Positions 1 to 11,963 are shown, counted from the first letter of the stretch. The stretch is 58,000 nt of DNA from Adiantum capillus-veneris (GCA_014529385.2 CM043946.1:20952577-21010576); one strand, 5' to 3'. Notes: generated from the sequence alone by a model not told the origin. Numbers and translations are program-made.

Positions 1-290
1 TAGCGTGTGTGTGTAAGCGCATGGACGAGAGACAGAGAATGAGTAGGACAGAGAGAGAGCTGGTCTTGCACTGCGTTGATTGCTGGGTCTGGCGGTCAAT
101 GGTCAGTGAAAGGTGCGGGCAATGGGTAGTATTGGATACACGACAGAGAAGGAGTGAGGGCGCGGGCGTGTGTGTGAGAGTAGAGAGAGAGGGTGAGAGA
201 AAGTTAGAGAGAGAGTGAGAGTATAGAGAGAATGGGAGTGTATGTGTGTGTGTGTGATGGGTGGTGTTCACCTGGAGAGAGAAGAAGACA
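1..290. repeat. GA/GT-rich low-complexity sequence
   Basis: This stretch is dominated by degenerate GAGA and GTGT runs. The open frame at 9-218 has the composition expected of a random frame through purine-rich repeat (Arg/Glu/Val-rich) and no recognisable domain, so I do not call it a gene. Confidence 0.6.
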
Positions 291-299
291 AAAAGTTGT

Positions 300-1866
300 T
301 TATTATCAGCGATAATTATCCCAACAGATTGTTAAGATCTATCCGCCACGAAAGTTTATGCATTGCAAGGCACGGGCGTCGAAGCTCGAACCGGGCTTTT
401 TATCAATTCTTTTATTTTTAAATTTCCAATCGTCCAGAAGTTAGCCCAAACTCTTAAAAATTGCCAAAAAATCCAAACAAATCCCGAAAAATTCTAGGAA
501 TCTTAGAAAATTACCGACATTCACAATAGAACATTTCTAATATGCAAAAGCACAGAAAAAATAGCAGATTTTATTGAAATCACGATTTACGACAAAATCG
601 TCAACCCGGTCCCCGGAAATACTAAATTGCTCAAAACTCGAGCACGGAGGGCACAAATGCAAAGAAAACGATGCCGAAAATACGCACACACAAAATAGCT
701 CGTGAAAATCGCAAAATATCAAATTTTTATGGAATTAACCAAAAATTAATGCAAAAATTTACAAAAATTATCCAAAAAAATTCTAAAAATTCTCCACACA
801 TAGGGGAATAGTGCAGCCAAATAAATTTGCAAAAATCACATCAATTCAATTGCCAAACAATTTCATCAATAAAACCAAGACTAAGCAATTAAACCGACAA
901 AATTAGGTCAAAATTTAACGCAATTGAAATGTGTAAATCCCTATTTTGAGCACCAAAACGTAGAAATTTATCATTACACACATCAATTATGCAATCAAAA
1001 TATGAATCAATCATGCAAATTAAACACTTTTTAGGCACACACACTAATAAAATTGGTAGTTTTTACCAATCTTTAGGTCCGCACACAAAAGGGTAAATTT
1101 TGTCGAAATTACAATGTGAGTTCACAAATCATTAGTTTGGCATGAATACAACACAAATCAATCATCAAAATTGAAAATTGATTAAGCGCACATTGATTTT
1201 TTTAGTGCACAAACATGGGCAAAATAGTGCACACACCTAAAATTAGGCATACACACACTCCATTAGAATGCACACACACTTGATTTTAGTGCACACACTT
1301 GAAATTGACCATCTAAGCATGCAATCAACTCAATTAGGCACCCAATTAGCAATCCACAATCACCAATTAGCAATTGAAACGTGTTAAATCATACGTCACC
1401 AAATCTTAAAAATTTCAACATTACGACGGCGTGAAACGAAAAACCAAAAAAATTTCAATCCATATTGCATCAACATTACAGTGCATCAACATAGCATAGC
1501 ATTACATTGCATCATCATGGTGGGATCTCTACACAATTCTACACATCTCTAGATTATAAGGAGGTTGAGAATACCACCTTGATTACCTTTCTGTTGAAGA
1601 TCAATTGAATGGTCGAATGCTCCAATTCTTCATAGCGAATTAGTAAGTTAGCAAAAATTAGTCAAATTAGCAAGGGGTTAATGTGAAATTAGAGTGTGTA
1701 AATACACAATTGGCAAGATACGGTGACACATTAGGGAATTATGAACACATTATTTCATGCACACATCCAAAATCCACAAAAACATAAACACACAAGTGAA
1801 ATTAGTAGTAAAATTAATGAGGATACGCATTCGATTATGCCACAATTACACTAGCGTAGGCCATCG
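300..1866 (-). other. AT-rich interior of an LTR element, no coding region seen
   Basis: About 1.5 kb of AT-rich sequence lies directly inward of the Asp-type primer-binding site at 1867-1884, so it should be the leader of the LTR element whose LTR is at 1887-2788. No frame longer than ~60 codons with protein-like composition is present on the minus strand. Many short ACACAC and CAATTA runs give it a repetitive look. The element's gag/pol, if any, would lie left of the window. Confidence 0.45.
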
Positions 1867-1884
1867 TCCCCGGCAGCGGCGCCA
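1867..1884 (-). other. Primer-binding site, tRNA-Asp type
   Basis: Read on the minus strand the site is TGGCGCCGCTGCCGGGGA. This closely matches the Asp-tRNA primer site used by many plant Ty3/gypsy elements, which usually has GTT where this has GCT. It sits two bases inside the LTR end at 1887, as expected for a primer-binding site. It fixes the element's orientation as minus and defines the LTR edge. Confidence 0.8.
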
Positions 1885-1886
1885 AA

Positions 1887-2788
1887 TGTTGGGGGTTCCA
1901 TTGTTGCAATAGCTCCAATGACCAACAAAATTATCAATACGGAGAGATGAGCTACCCGGCTAGGGCATGGAAACACTCACACGGTTAGTGAGCTAATCGT
2001 GGCAACACAAATGGTTAACTCTACGAGGTGAGCTTCTCGGCCTATGGAAGAGCTAATCCACAATGAAGGGCAATCTCCACATCGGCTTCTCTTCATCTCT
2101 AATCAACCCAATCACACACACTACGATTGCAAGACGCACACAACACTAATCTATCATGCAACACACTAATGGCAAGCGCACACACACAGATCTGTCGAGT
2201 ACCACACTCCAATCAAACATACATTCACACACAAGAAATATAGGGCAATCACACAAGATTAGAGAGGGATTAACCACTAATTAGTTAAGATCTAGTTAAT
2301 CTAAGCATCATAGAGAATCATAAGAACTATGAGAGAGGCATACTATCATTGATTAGTGTTAATCAAGTCTCATGAGCAAGGAGAAGCTCAAGGACTCCAT
2401 AGCCATGCACCTCAAGAGCTCTCACCAAAGAGTGCTCTCAACAAATGAGCTTGAGAACCCTAATTCCTTTACACATTTCCTTATATACCTAGTGTAAAAA
2501 TATGCAATGTTTGGGTGCCCAAGGCCTTTAGGGCTCCACCACTTACTGAATCTGCTATTTAGACACATAAAATGACATGTTATTTAGAACTTCAAACTCC
2601 ATTGAGTCAGTAGCACATTAAAATATTGCAATGGCTTGAAATAAATCGGAAATTTACAATACGTAACTATTTTGGGAAAACGTGTAAAATGTGTAACTCC
2701 AATCTTTACTGCTTCTTCACTTTGATCTTCGATGTAGATCCGTACGTCTTCGGTCTTTAGCAGCTTCTGTGCGTTGACCCAGTTAACA
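1887..2788 (-). mobile_element. LTR of a Ty3/gypsy-like element (5' LTR, about 0.9 kb)
   Basis: On the plus strand the block starts TGTTGGGGG next to the primer-binding site and the best right edge is ...AGTTAACA at 2788, giving TG...CA ends. In the minus orientation a TATATAAGG box lies at about 2480-2488, a plausible LTR promoter. The left edge is well supported by the primer site. The right edge is inferred from the terminal dinucleotide and the change to CT-rich sequence after it, since no second LTR is in the window for comparison. The tail at 2790-2890 is a degenerate TCTC/TTTC stretch. Confidence 0.6.
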
Positions 2789-2914
2789 CTCTCTTCCTCT
2801 ATTTTTCTCTCTGTATCTATCTCTCTCTATTTCCATCTTTCTCTATTTCTCCCTCTCTCCCTACCCTCACATTCTCTATCTCCCTCTTTTCTTTAAAAAT
2901 ATGATTTTGTAATT

Positions 2915-3800
2915 GTAATGGATACCCATGGAATACGGGGGTTGGCATTGATGAACTAAGAAGCAAAGCCGATGTTGTACTTCTTGTTGAAACTTGGGAG
3001 CATGATACACAAAGGATTAACGGCTTGGAGGATTACAATGTACATTTATTGATGTGGTCAAAGAATCTCAAGCAACGAAGAGGGCAATGAGGGGTAGCAT
3101 GTATGGTTAAGAAAGGATCGGAAGATTTTGTATCAATTGCGAAAGATGAAAGGTAGAAACGTTATGTATGGCTGAAAATTATGACACCAAAAAGAGCACC
3201 CATTTTTGTAGCCGACTGCTACATTCTTCATCATGATTCCCCCTTTATGCTTGCATGGATAGAGATCAGTCATTTATTTTTATAGAAGATGACATTGCTT
3301 ATTTAAAGGTGAAGGTAATGTTATTGTATTTGGGGATATGAATGCTTGTACAAAAACATTGCAGCATGATACTCAACAATTTGATATGCCATACATTTCA
3401 AGGTAGTTGGAGAAGTTCACTTATATAATCGTACTTCAATGGATGAGAAAGAGCTGGATCACTATGGAAAGCTACTTTGACACATGTGTATAGCACGAGT
3501 ATGCTCATTGTCAATGGTGTATCTTTGTGGAGTGGAACCAATGGATTTACATGTAGGAGACATAATGGAGACATTGTGATTGACTATATGCTACTCTCCG
3601 AAGACATCATGTATCGCATAAAGAGTTTTATGTTTAGCCACAATGGACCCCGGAATCCAACCATCGGAACTTATGTATTGACCTTTCATGTGGAGAAGCA
3701 ACTAAGCATGATAATCTTAGCCAGAGAAAAGAGAAATTCTCACTATGTATGGATTTTAAATGGGCACCAATGTACATTGAAACGGTTGAGCAAAAGTTAT
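2915..3800 (+). pseudogene. LINE endonuclease domain, broken
   Basis: Frames in this stretch carry the signature of the exonuclease-endonuclease-phosphatase fold used by LINEs to nick target DNA. Near 2965-3010 there is ADVVLLVETWEHDT, the conserved strand and catalytic Glu, and near 3330-3345 VFGDMNA, the catalytic Asp/Asn block. The C-terminal part is open at 3477-3806 and includes a degenerate region where the SDH motif is expected. At least two in-frame stops and frame changes interrupt it, so no active nuclease is made. The RT domain follows about 400 bases downstream. Confidence 0.7.
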
Positions 3801-4189
3801 GGATGACAAAGATTCAATATGATGTACCATTGGAAATTAAATGGGAAGCTTTCAAGAAAGTTTTTTGTTCTTGAACCAAAGAATGCTTTGCCATAAAGAA
3901 TCTCTATGGTAAAGACAACTATCAAAGTGATTTGCATACATACAAGGCATTGATTCAAAAGAAGAGAAGAAGATGGAAAGTAAATCAACAGCTTTTTCAA
4001 GTCCAAGAAAATGCACATACATGTGGAAGATTTTGGAGATACTTGAGGGGCAAGCAGGTTGAGAATTTTGGTAACTTGAGTCTTGCAGATATGTACACAC
4101 ATTGTAGAAAATTATATGAGCAAGCAAATGTTGAAAAAAATTCCATTTTATGGTTCACTCCCATGTATGCCCTCTTTTTTTACTATTGA

Positions 4190-5366
4190 GAATGTATATG
4201 GTGGGCTTAAAAAGTTGGCCACTCGCAAAGCGGGAGATCTTCAAGGTATCAAGCCGGAGATGATCAAATGGATGGGAAATTTTACCCATTAGTGGATGTG
4301 TGATATGTTCAACCTTTCTCTTCAACGTGGTATGCCTTATGATTGGAGCACTAATTGGGTTAAGCCTTTGCATAAAGGAGGGGATGTTAAGAATGCAAAC
4401 AACTACCGGACTATAATGATTGGGTCTCTTATGGAAAAAAAATTTGGGTGCATAATGGAGATGGATTTGAGCGATTGTGTGGAAGAGAATGACAAGCGTG
4501 CAAAAGAACAAGCGGGTTTGAGTCGATGCCATAGCACCATTGATCATGTTGTCACTCTTTGCATTCTCATGGAGGAAAGTCGGTTGAAAGGCAAGCGATT
4601 GTATTGCTGTTTTGTGGACTTTAAGAAAGCCATTGATATGATTCCACGTAACAATTTGTGGACAAGGATGGAAGAACTCCAAGTGCAAAGTGAGTTTATG
4701 CTTGCGGTTTCTCGAATCTATGAGAAGGTGATTTGTCAATTACGCATGGGAAGAAAAATTTCAAAACTCTTTGTAAGCACTATTGGGGTTAAACAAGGAT
4801 GTCCATTGTCACCAACTCTCTTTGGTCTATGCATCGATCAATTAGAAAAAATGGTACTTCACTTTATGCAAGAAGAAGGCATTGAAGAGGTCACTATTTG
4901 CAATGCGGTGATCATTCTTTTGTTGTATGCAGATGATGTAGTGCTTCTAGCACACACTTTAGAAGATCCACAAGAGCTTATGGTTGTCCTTGAGAACTTT
5001 TGCTTGCATAGTGGGCTGATTGTGAATTGATCCAAAACAAAGGTTATGCTTGTGAAAACCAACCATAAGAAGAAACCATGCATTGTGTACAACAATGAGA
5101 CACTTGAAGTTGTTGAGAGCTTTAAGTACCTTGGCCTTGAGGTTCCGTCCAATCACAAGTGGCATGAATGTACTATGTATTGTTTGGAAGCAGGAAAGAG
5201 AGAATATTATGCATTTGAGAACATGTGTAGTGCGAGAAACATCAAGTGTTGGGTTCTCAAGAAGTATCTTTTTGATGCATTGGTGACACCGGTTCTTCTT
5301 TATGGAGTTGAAGTGTGGGGTGGGAGCATCTCAAAGTCTACTTGGAAAGAATTTGAGAATGTCTAA
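4190..5366 (+). pseudogene. LINE reverse transcriptase, broken by a stop
   Basis: The longest open part is 4296-5030 (244 codons). It contains RT palm motifs in order: FVDFKKAID (motif A), GVKQGCPLSPTLFGL (motif B) and LLLYADDVVLLA (motif C with the catalytic YADD). Upstream, KPLHKGGD and the NNYRTI block match the fingers region. A TGA at about 5028-5030 interrupts the thumb just before SKTKVM, where relatives usually have a Trp or Arg codon; translation then resumes in frame to about 5366 (KYLGLEVP, LYGVEVWG). The catalytic residues are intact but the single stop and the broken endonuclease make it a pseudogene. TPRT-type LINE function is known for the family; clade is unassigned. Confidence 0.88.
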
Positions 5367-5439
5367 AAGTGTTCCATTACAAACTTTCTCCAAGTTAAGA
5401 CACAAACACCATATATGCTTCTACTTCTTGAGTCAGGAT

Positions 5440-6010
5440 CTCTTCCAATTGAGGTTATGGGCATGGAAAGGGTTGTGGAGTACCTAATATAGATGCGTCA
5501 AAACCCCTGTAGAAGCAAGCAAAAAATTTCACAAGACGCAAGATCTTGAGCACGGGATAGATACAAGACATAAAGAAGTGGTTTGGGAGATGGGATGCAT
5601 TACACTTGCTACATGATGCTTCAATTGACTCCCAAGTGAATGAAGTTTTTCTACAACACCAATGTATTACGGCTTGGGGGAAATCTAGTGGATCATGCTT
5701 CATACATTTCACCACCCATATTGCCCCCAACTACAAAACCATGTTCTTCCCTGAAAGCGAAAATCGTCCTCACACTTACATGCTTGAGCCTACCACCTTG
5801 TTGGTGATATGCACTAATGCAACCATTCGGCTTAGCTCCAATTTCCTTTGATACGAGACAGGGCGTTGGGGCAATGGAGAAGAGTCAAATTGCATGTGCA
5901 CATTATGCTCACTGCAAGTTCGAGATTCTGAGTACCACACACTACTAGGGTGTTAAGCTTTTGGTCACATCCGAACTTGCTTCTCTCACATTTTCAACCA
6001 TGACTTAGAC
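5440..6010 (+). pseudogene. LINE C-terminal region with CCHC-like motif
   Basis: Downstream of the RT, frames around 5560-5990 encode a region typical of LINE C-termini, including a YETGRWG segment followed by CxxC and an EYH...C pattern (about 5850-5965), a zinc-binding type motif. A TGA sits directly before YETGRW where relatives have Arg, consistent with a CGA-to-TGA change. Several frames are needed to read through, so it is decayed. Confidence 0.5.
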
Positions 6011-6175
6011 CTACACACTTTCCTCTCCCAGTCACAGTGTGGGCTCTCCATTGTGACTCTCATCACCAGAATTTTGGAGCATCAAGAGTCACTCATCATC
6101 CATACACATACTACATCACATGTAATTTTGGCCCCATAGGTCATATTTGACCTTCGAGGATGAAAATAAAGTTTA

Positions 6176-6232
<57 letters not shown>

Positions 6233-6373
6233 CCTCTCTTTCTCATTCTCTATTTCTCTCCATCTTTCCACTCTCTATCTCTATCTCTCTCTCTTCCCCC
6301 CCCCTCTCTCTCTCTTTCTGTCTCTCTGTCTCTCTCTCTTTCTCTTTCTCTATTGCTCTCCCTCTTCCCCCCC

Positions 6374-6421
<48 letters not shown>

Positions 6422-6705
6422 TGGTTTCCCTCTTTACCCTCTCTCTCTATCTCTCTATCTCTATTTCTCTCACTCCCTCTCTTTCTCTCTATCTATCTCT
6501 CTATCTCCCTTTCTATTTCTCCCTCTCCCCCCCCCCCCCCTCTCTCTTCTCTCTTTCTCTCTCTCTATTGATTTCCCTCTTTCCCCTCTCTCTCTATCTC
6601 TCTATCTCTATTTCTCTCACTTCCTCTCTTTCTCTCTATCTATCTCTCTATCTCCCTTTCTATTTCTCCCTCCCCCCCCCCCCCCCCCCTCTCTCTCTCT
6701 CTCAT
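6176..6705 (+). repeat. 530-bp pyrimidine tract with (TC)n, poly-C and an internal duplication
   Basis: Nearly every base on the plus strand is C or T. Pure (CT)n at about 6178-6228 is followed by CTCTAT/CTTTCT minisatellite and C-runs near 6297, 6367-6384, 6528-6540 and 6672-6689. The segments at about 6420-6540 and 6558-6690 are near-identical, each running from a TATTGGTTTCCC-like start to a poly-C block. This is a ~130 bp tandem duplication. All long frames here (Leu/Ser/Pro only) are repeat artefacts. Confidence 0.95.
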
Positions 6706-7039
6706 AATCCAATTCCTAACAAATCCATTCTGCACATTCATTTGCAAACATTTGAAAATGAAGAGATTCTAACAAATTTATCAAAATCTAGCAAATCTAC
6801 CACACACAAAGAGATTTAATCTACATCATAACGTAGCCTATATCAAATGAAGGAGGTATTTCTCTGTATGTCTATCTTTCTCGTTTTGTTTTTTAAATTA
6901 TGCATGTATGTGTGTGTGTGTGCATGTGTGTGTGTGTGTGTTCGTGTTTCTATGTGTGTGTTTGTGGAGTAGAATACAGCAGGGAAAGAGGGGGGGTAGT
7001 GTTTTGTGTTTACCTTAGGTTGTAGCACGGTTGTTCGTT
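6706..7039. other. Non-coding spacer with (TG)n
   Basis: No gene is seen. A (TG)n stretch with interruptions lies at about 6908-6962. The rest is AT-rich single-copy-looking sequence between the pyrimidine tract and the tandem duplication. Confidence 0.5.
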
Positions 7040-7611
7040 AGATTGAGCTTCCAAGGACGAGCATGGTAAAACCCCTTTAATGAAGCTGCCGAAAGAAAAT
7101 AGAAGCTCCTCCTTAACCCAAATCTGTGTGTGTGTTTGTGTGCTTGTGTGTATGCGTGTGTGTGTGTGTGTGTTGTTGTTGTCGTGTTTGTGAGAAGAAG
7201 AAGATGAAGAAAGATAGACTAGGGAGAGAGGGAGTGAGGGTGTCAAAGGTGTAGAGAGAGGGGGAAGGAGCTTGAAGATGTAGCGTGACGGAGAGGAAGG
7301 AGGCCAGGGTAGATTGAGCTTCCAAGGACGAGCGTGGTAAACCCCCTTTGATGAAGTCGCCGAAAGAAAATAGAAGCTCCTCCTTGACCCAAATCTGTGT
7401 GTTTGTTTGTGTGCTTGTGTGTATGTGTGTGTGTGTGTTTGTGTGCTTGTGTGTATGTGTGTGTGTGTGTGCGTCTGTGTGTTGTTGTTGTTGTGTTTGT
7501 GGGAAGAAGAAGGTGGAGAAAGATAGACTAGGGAGAGAGGGTGTCGAAGGTGTAGAGAGAGTGGGAAGGAGCTTGAAGATGTAGCGTGACGGAGAGGAAG
7601 GAGGCCAGGGT
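7040..7611 (+). repeat. Two-copy tandem duplication (271 and 301 bp) with variable (TG)n cores
   Basis: Unit 1 (7040-7310) and unit 2 (7311-7611) both start AGATTGAGCTTCCAAGGACG and both end GGAGGCCAGGGT. Between those ends they share GAAAATAGAAGCTCCTCCTT, then a (TG)n core, then GAAGAAGA and GTGTAGAGAGAG stretches. The length difference lies mostly in the TG core, which is longer and itself duplicated in unit 2. The open frames here on both strands are repeat-derived (Thr-His or Val-Cys repeats). Confidence 0.9.
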
Positions 7612-8031
7612 ATGCAACAAAAACAAGGCATACTCTGCCCTCCTTCCTTTTTTAGACGCCAGGATTTATCGCGACTATTACTACGACAATTATCGCAGGT
7701 ATTATCGTGCTTATTTCCGTGACCCGTCATTTCAAATGGATACAAGAGTGTCCAAGGTTGCAGGGGAAGGGGTTACAAACCACCTCTTCTATCCTTAGAT
7801 ATCAATTATTTCATTTCTTAGCCTTTTGAGTTTTCTAATGAAGATTTTTGATTGTTTTTGAGTACTTCTAGATGTTTTTGAATTGCGTTTTTTAAGTCCA
7901 CTTTTGTTTAAAAATAATTGTAGCAGTCATTGCACTTTATTCTTTTTGAATTTAACATCATTTTCTTCTATTTTGAAATTTAGAATTTTTCTAATTAATT
8001 CATTATTTTTTAGGGTACATATGATTGAATA

Positions 8032-9456
8032 TTGCCTGTGCAAGACATCGACTGTGATGATCGTGGCCCCCCTGGAGGCCTTGAGCGCGATCGATGTTTC
8101 AAGGAAAAACTCCCTTGTCCTTGCACCAAGTGCAAAAGGGCAATCCCTTGCTTGAGCCGCTTTCCATTGGAGCATGTGGAAAATGAAGGGCTTTGTTATC
8201 CTCAAAAAAGCACTTGGAGAGATGAGAGCACCACGCACCCATTGGTCTATGTTTGGGGTGGTACACCAATGCACAAGGTCGAACGTTAGAGGCAAGAGCT
8301 ATTGGAGGATTTGAGTGCACTACATGGTGATTCTTTCATTAGCTCTACTTCGAGAGCTCCTATGGAGTCTCAATCGCACTTTGAGGCAGAGGATGAACAC
8401 ATGTTCGACATGTGTGATGAGTTACTCGCTCATGAACGTGATGTGTACGAGGAGGATTTTCAGTCTTGCATTGCAGGATAGATTGATGGCGAGTGCCCGA
8501 ACACCTCTTTACGATGGTGTACAGTACTCGATGCTCCGGGCATCATTGGAAGTCCTCAACCTGCAAGCAAAATTTGGATGGAGAAATGAATGTGTTGATG
8601 CACTCCTTGGGTAAGTTTGAAATGTGGCTCCTTAATTATATACCCTTCACTTGCTTTATGGTACTACCTCCTTGGAACTGTACTAATATAATTTTTTGTT
8701 GTAGTTTGATGGGAAAAATGTTGCCAAAATATCACCACATGCCTCTAGATTGTCGATGAGCTTGATCCTATGTCATTGCACTTAGAATGGAGTATGAGCA
8801 CATCCATGCATGCGTCAACGATTGCATGCTATACTGCAATGAGCATGCACATGCTACATCATGTCCCGTGTGCGGGGAAGCAGGATACAAGACTGGAGTG
8901 AGCAGTGCACACCTACCCCACAAGGTATTGAGACATTTTTCATTAATTCCTCGCATTCAAAACATTATTAAAAGCAGGTCTATCGTGGAGCTTCTCACGT
9001 GGCATGCCAACCACCACTCAAATGATGGAATGATGCCTGTCCCTGCCAATTCACCTTCATGGAGTCTCATCGAAACTCAATGACCAGAGTTTGGGTTGAA
9101 GCCTTGATGCTTGATTCTTGGGCTAGCAAGTGATGGTGTCAACCCCTTTGGCACTAAGTATACTTCATGGAGCACTTGTCTTGTGGTGATTGTCTACAAT
9201 ATTCCACATGGGATACAACCAAGAAGGGCAATATACTTCTTTCCTTTCTTGTGCCAAGGAATGACAAAGTGTCAAATATTGGCGTCTACCTCAAGCCCCT
9301 CATTGAGGAGTTGGAGGAGTTATGGAGAGGCATTCCTATTGTAGATGTCTCACTTGCAAAGGGGAGGAGAGAAGCCGTTGTGAGGGGCATCCTTATGTGG
9401 ATTGTACACAACTATCCTAGGCTTGGAGATATTTTTGGTATCTCCCTCTCTCTCTC

Positions 9457-9508
<52 letters not shown>

Positions 9509-11963
9509 GTTTTCCCTCTTTCTAACACTATGATATGTATGCAGGGTTGTCCATGTTGGGTCACAATGCATGTCCTACTTGTGGGCCATCATTAGTGACA
9601 GAGAGGCCCGATGTCTTACGCAAGGTAATCTATCCAAAAAACCATCATTTCTTACCCCAAGGGCATAGCAAGCACAAGGATCCAATAAATGGGAAGACCC
9701 CTCTAAAGCTCATGATGACAGATTGGGAAACCATTTGGGAAGAGCACTAGAACAACAATCCGGCTTCGTGCCCTCCACCAAAAGGTATGTCAAGGTATTC
9801 CGTATTTTTAATTCTTCCATATTGGAAGGACTTAAAATACAATACCTCTTGGATCCCATGCACATATTCAAGAATGTAGCCCAAACACTATGCGACCACA
9901 TTATTGGCAAGAAGGATTCTTTGGGTGCGAGGAAGGATTTGAGGCTTTTGAAACATATCCTTGCACCTCGGCTACTCCATGCCATGCCCCCAATGGAAAT
10001 AATGTGCTTCTAAAATCACCATGGATGCTTTCCCAAGAAGAATTAGACAAAGTGAATGGTACCATTGCTTCTATTTGCACACCAACAAGATACATGAGGT
10101 CACTAAAGGGAGTTTTCACAAAAGCGAAGAAAGGTGGAAGCATTCAATTGTATGGATTGAAGTCCCATGATTGGCACAAGATGCTTCAGGTTATGTCCCT
10201 CTCCCTATTCTATATATAGTTTGTGTGTATGACTTTCTCTCACTTTCCCTTCCCCTAATTTACATTGTAGTTCATTTTGTTGGTGAGTATGTGTATATGG
10301 AGGGACAAGAAAATTTTCAAACATGGAGATCTAGTAAAGTACACCACAAGACTCCACTCAACTACACTTTTTTTATGTACACAATAATTTCAAATAGCAC
10401 TTAGTATATCCTTGTGTGTTTTCTTGCAGATTTTTGAGCTCCAAGGAAATGAAAATAGATGCTACCCTTGCTGCTCAAACACTTGCAACAGAAACTATGT
10501 GTGCCATTCATGATGCATTGCCTCAATCAGTCCTTCTTAGTCAAACCCACCTCTTGGTTCACGTGGTGGATGAGATTTCTATATGTGGAGTAGTGCATGC
10601 ACAATAGTTGTTCTTCTTAGAGAGGTTTTTAAAGACTCTCAAAAAATTTGTGCGGCTACGGTCTCAACCACATGCATGTATGGCTGAAGGGTGGAGTGTG
10701 CAAGGCATTTGTTTACATCTCAGATTATTTGGCACAATCTGGTTCTTAAATGCCTTGCATGTGCTCATATGAGGAAGATGCAAGGATGACTTCACACTTG
10801 CCAGGTGGAAAGGAAAAATTACTTAACATGGATATGAATCTATCCCGAGTGGTCAACAACTTTTGTGTTCTCAATGCAAAGATTATGACCAAGTGGGTGG
10901 ACTTGTGGACAGTGGCAAAGGCAAGGCATTTGCAAGAGAGAGAAGCATGGAAGCAAGCGCATGGAGGAAGGAGGGCACCCCTAGTTCCTAGACACCTTGC
11001 ATGTTTCCTAGATCTCATTAGTGCGGTGTGGATTCCTGAGTGAATGACCGAAGCAAAAGTGCACGGAGAAGACATCACCAACCAAGGATGGGAGTAAGCA
11101 CAAGGTTACGTACCAACGGTAGAGTTCTCATATACCTAAAACATATTGTAAATTTTTTTTCTTGAATTTATCTTTGTATTTGATAAAAGGATGTTTTCCT
11201 ATTTTGTAGTGCCTTTCCTTTAACTCTATGTGGTCAAAGGGTTGTCACTTTTGTATGCGCCACATTGACAAGTGTAGAACCACCATGGATTGTGACATCA
11301 TGGGAAACTTTGACACATACTGTGATGAAGCTAGGTACTATGGAACTATTGAAAGGATACTAAAGATTAATTTTAATTTTTTTCATACCTTCATCTTCGA
11401 GTGTAGGTGGTTTGAAAATGTGTATAGACGACATGAGAATGTTCTCTACATGGTGGACTCTAGCGTGCATCACACAGGGAGGTATGTAGTTTTACCGTGC
11501 AATTGTGAACATGTGAGTGACAATTAACTTTTTAATTTGTATTTGCTTGTAGCATTAATTATACCAAAGTTACTCACTTTGATCTTCTCTTTTATAGGTC
11601 ATCTATATCCTAGTAATCCACCAACCAAAATTTTGGTTCTTACTTCTTGTAGCACCTCGAGGGAGAAGCATTTTTTCCACTAATAAAGTGGAGAGCATCT
11701 TCGACCCTCTTCCACCTCCAACATTGGATGAGGTGGAGACAGAGGAGAGGGAGGTCAATGAATCAAGTCCCGTGGCGGAAAGTCTTAGCGAGGATGAATT
11801 TCATGATGATGAAGATGATGAGATGAAGGATGACAAATTTGAAGATGATGAAGTCAACGCATCCACAAACGATAATTTTGTTTCTCTCTTAATTGATTTA
11901 GGAGCAATGGTCTTAGAATTAGATGATGCTTCATGTAGGGATCGTTTGGAAGATGATTCATAA
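8032..11963 (+). pseudogene. TNP2-type CACTA transposase, multi-exon, disabled
   Basis: Exon-sized blocks match plant En/Spm TNP2 proteins in order. They are an N-terminal CPCTKCKR cysteine block (8120-8150); IHACVNDCMLYCNEH with a CPVCG block (8805-8880); WHANHHSNDGMMPVPANS (9000-9060); LGLASDGVNPFG (9118-9155); and GVYLKPLIEELEELW then WIVHNYPRLGDIFG (9280-9440). Next come LLDPMHIFKNV (9845-9880), YGLKSHDWHKML (10150-10190), a DUF4218-like block (10430-10740) and a DUF4216-like block (GTIERILKINF ... RWFENV, 11340-11420). An acidic tail ends at 11963. Introns with GT...AG are visible, one holding a (TC)n tract. Two TGA codons at about 9081 and 9105 lie where relatives have Arg, so the transposase is inactive. 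Compared with locus II the C-terminal exons here are the least damaged: the exon join near 11675-11690 stays in frame. Confidence 0.85.
9443..9503 (+). repeat. (TC)n microsatellite inside a transposase intron
   Basis: A (CT)n run lies between the exon ending near 9440 (GDIFG, followed by GTATCTCC, a possible splice donor) and the next one starting near 9543 after ATGTATGCAG, a good splice acceptor. It is therefore intronic. Confidence 0.8.

Larger units (their letters stand above)
2905..6175 (+). mobile_element. Degenerate LINE (non-LTR retrotransposon)
   Basis: A plus-strand element with, in order, an apurinic-type endonuclease region, a reverse transcriptase and a cysteine/histidine-rich C-terminus. 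Frames are broken by several stops and shifts, so it is a dead copy. It ends at about 6175 where its 3' end runs straight into a (TC)n tract. No LTRs or target-site duplication were found. The clade was not assigned; a phylogeny of the RT segment would decide it. Confidence 0.8.

Noticed and set aside
6147-6819. Long open frames of 186-219 codons made of Leu, Ser, Pro and Phe
   Set aside because: They are translations of the (TC)n/poly-C tract; all three frames are open for the same reason and no complex-sequence domain is present.
7113-7745. A 210-codon minus-strand frame with Thr-His repeats
   Set aside because: It reads through the (TG)n tandem duplication and changes with repeat length; no domain outside the repeat.
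8032-11963. KDZ-type (Zisupton/Dileera) transposase
   Set aside because: First considered because of cysteine blocks, but IHACVNDCMLY, SDGVNPFG, MHIFKNV and GLKSHDWH are TNP2/CACTA landmarks.
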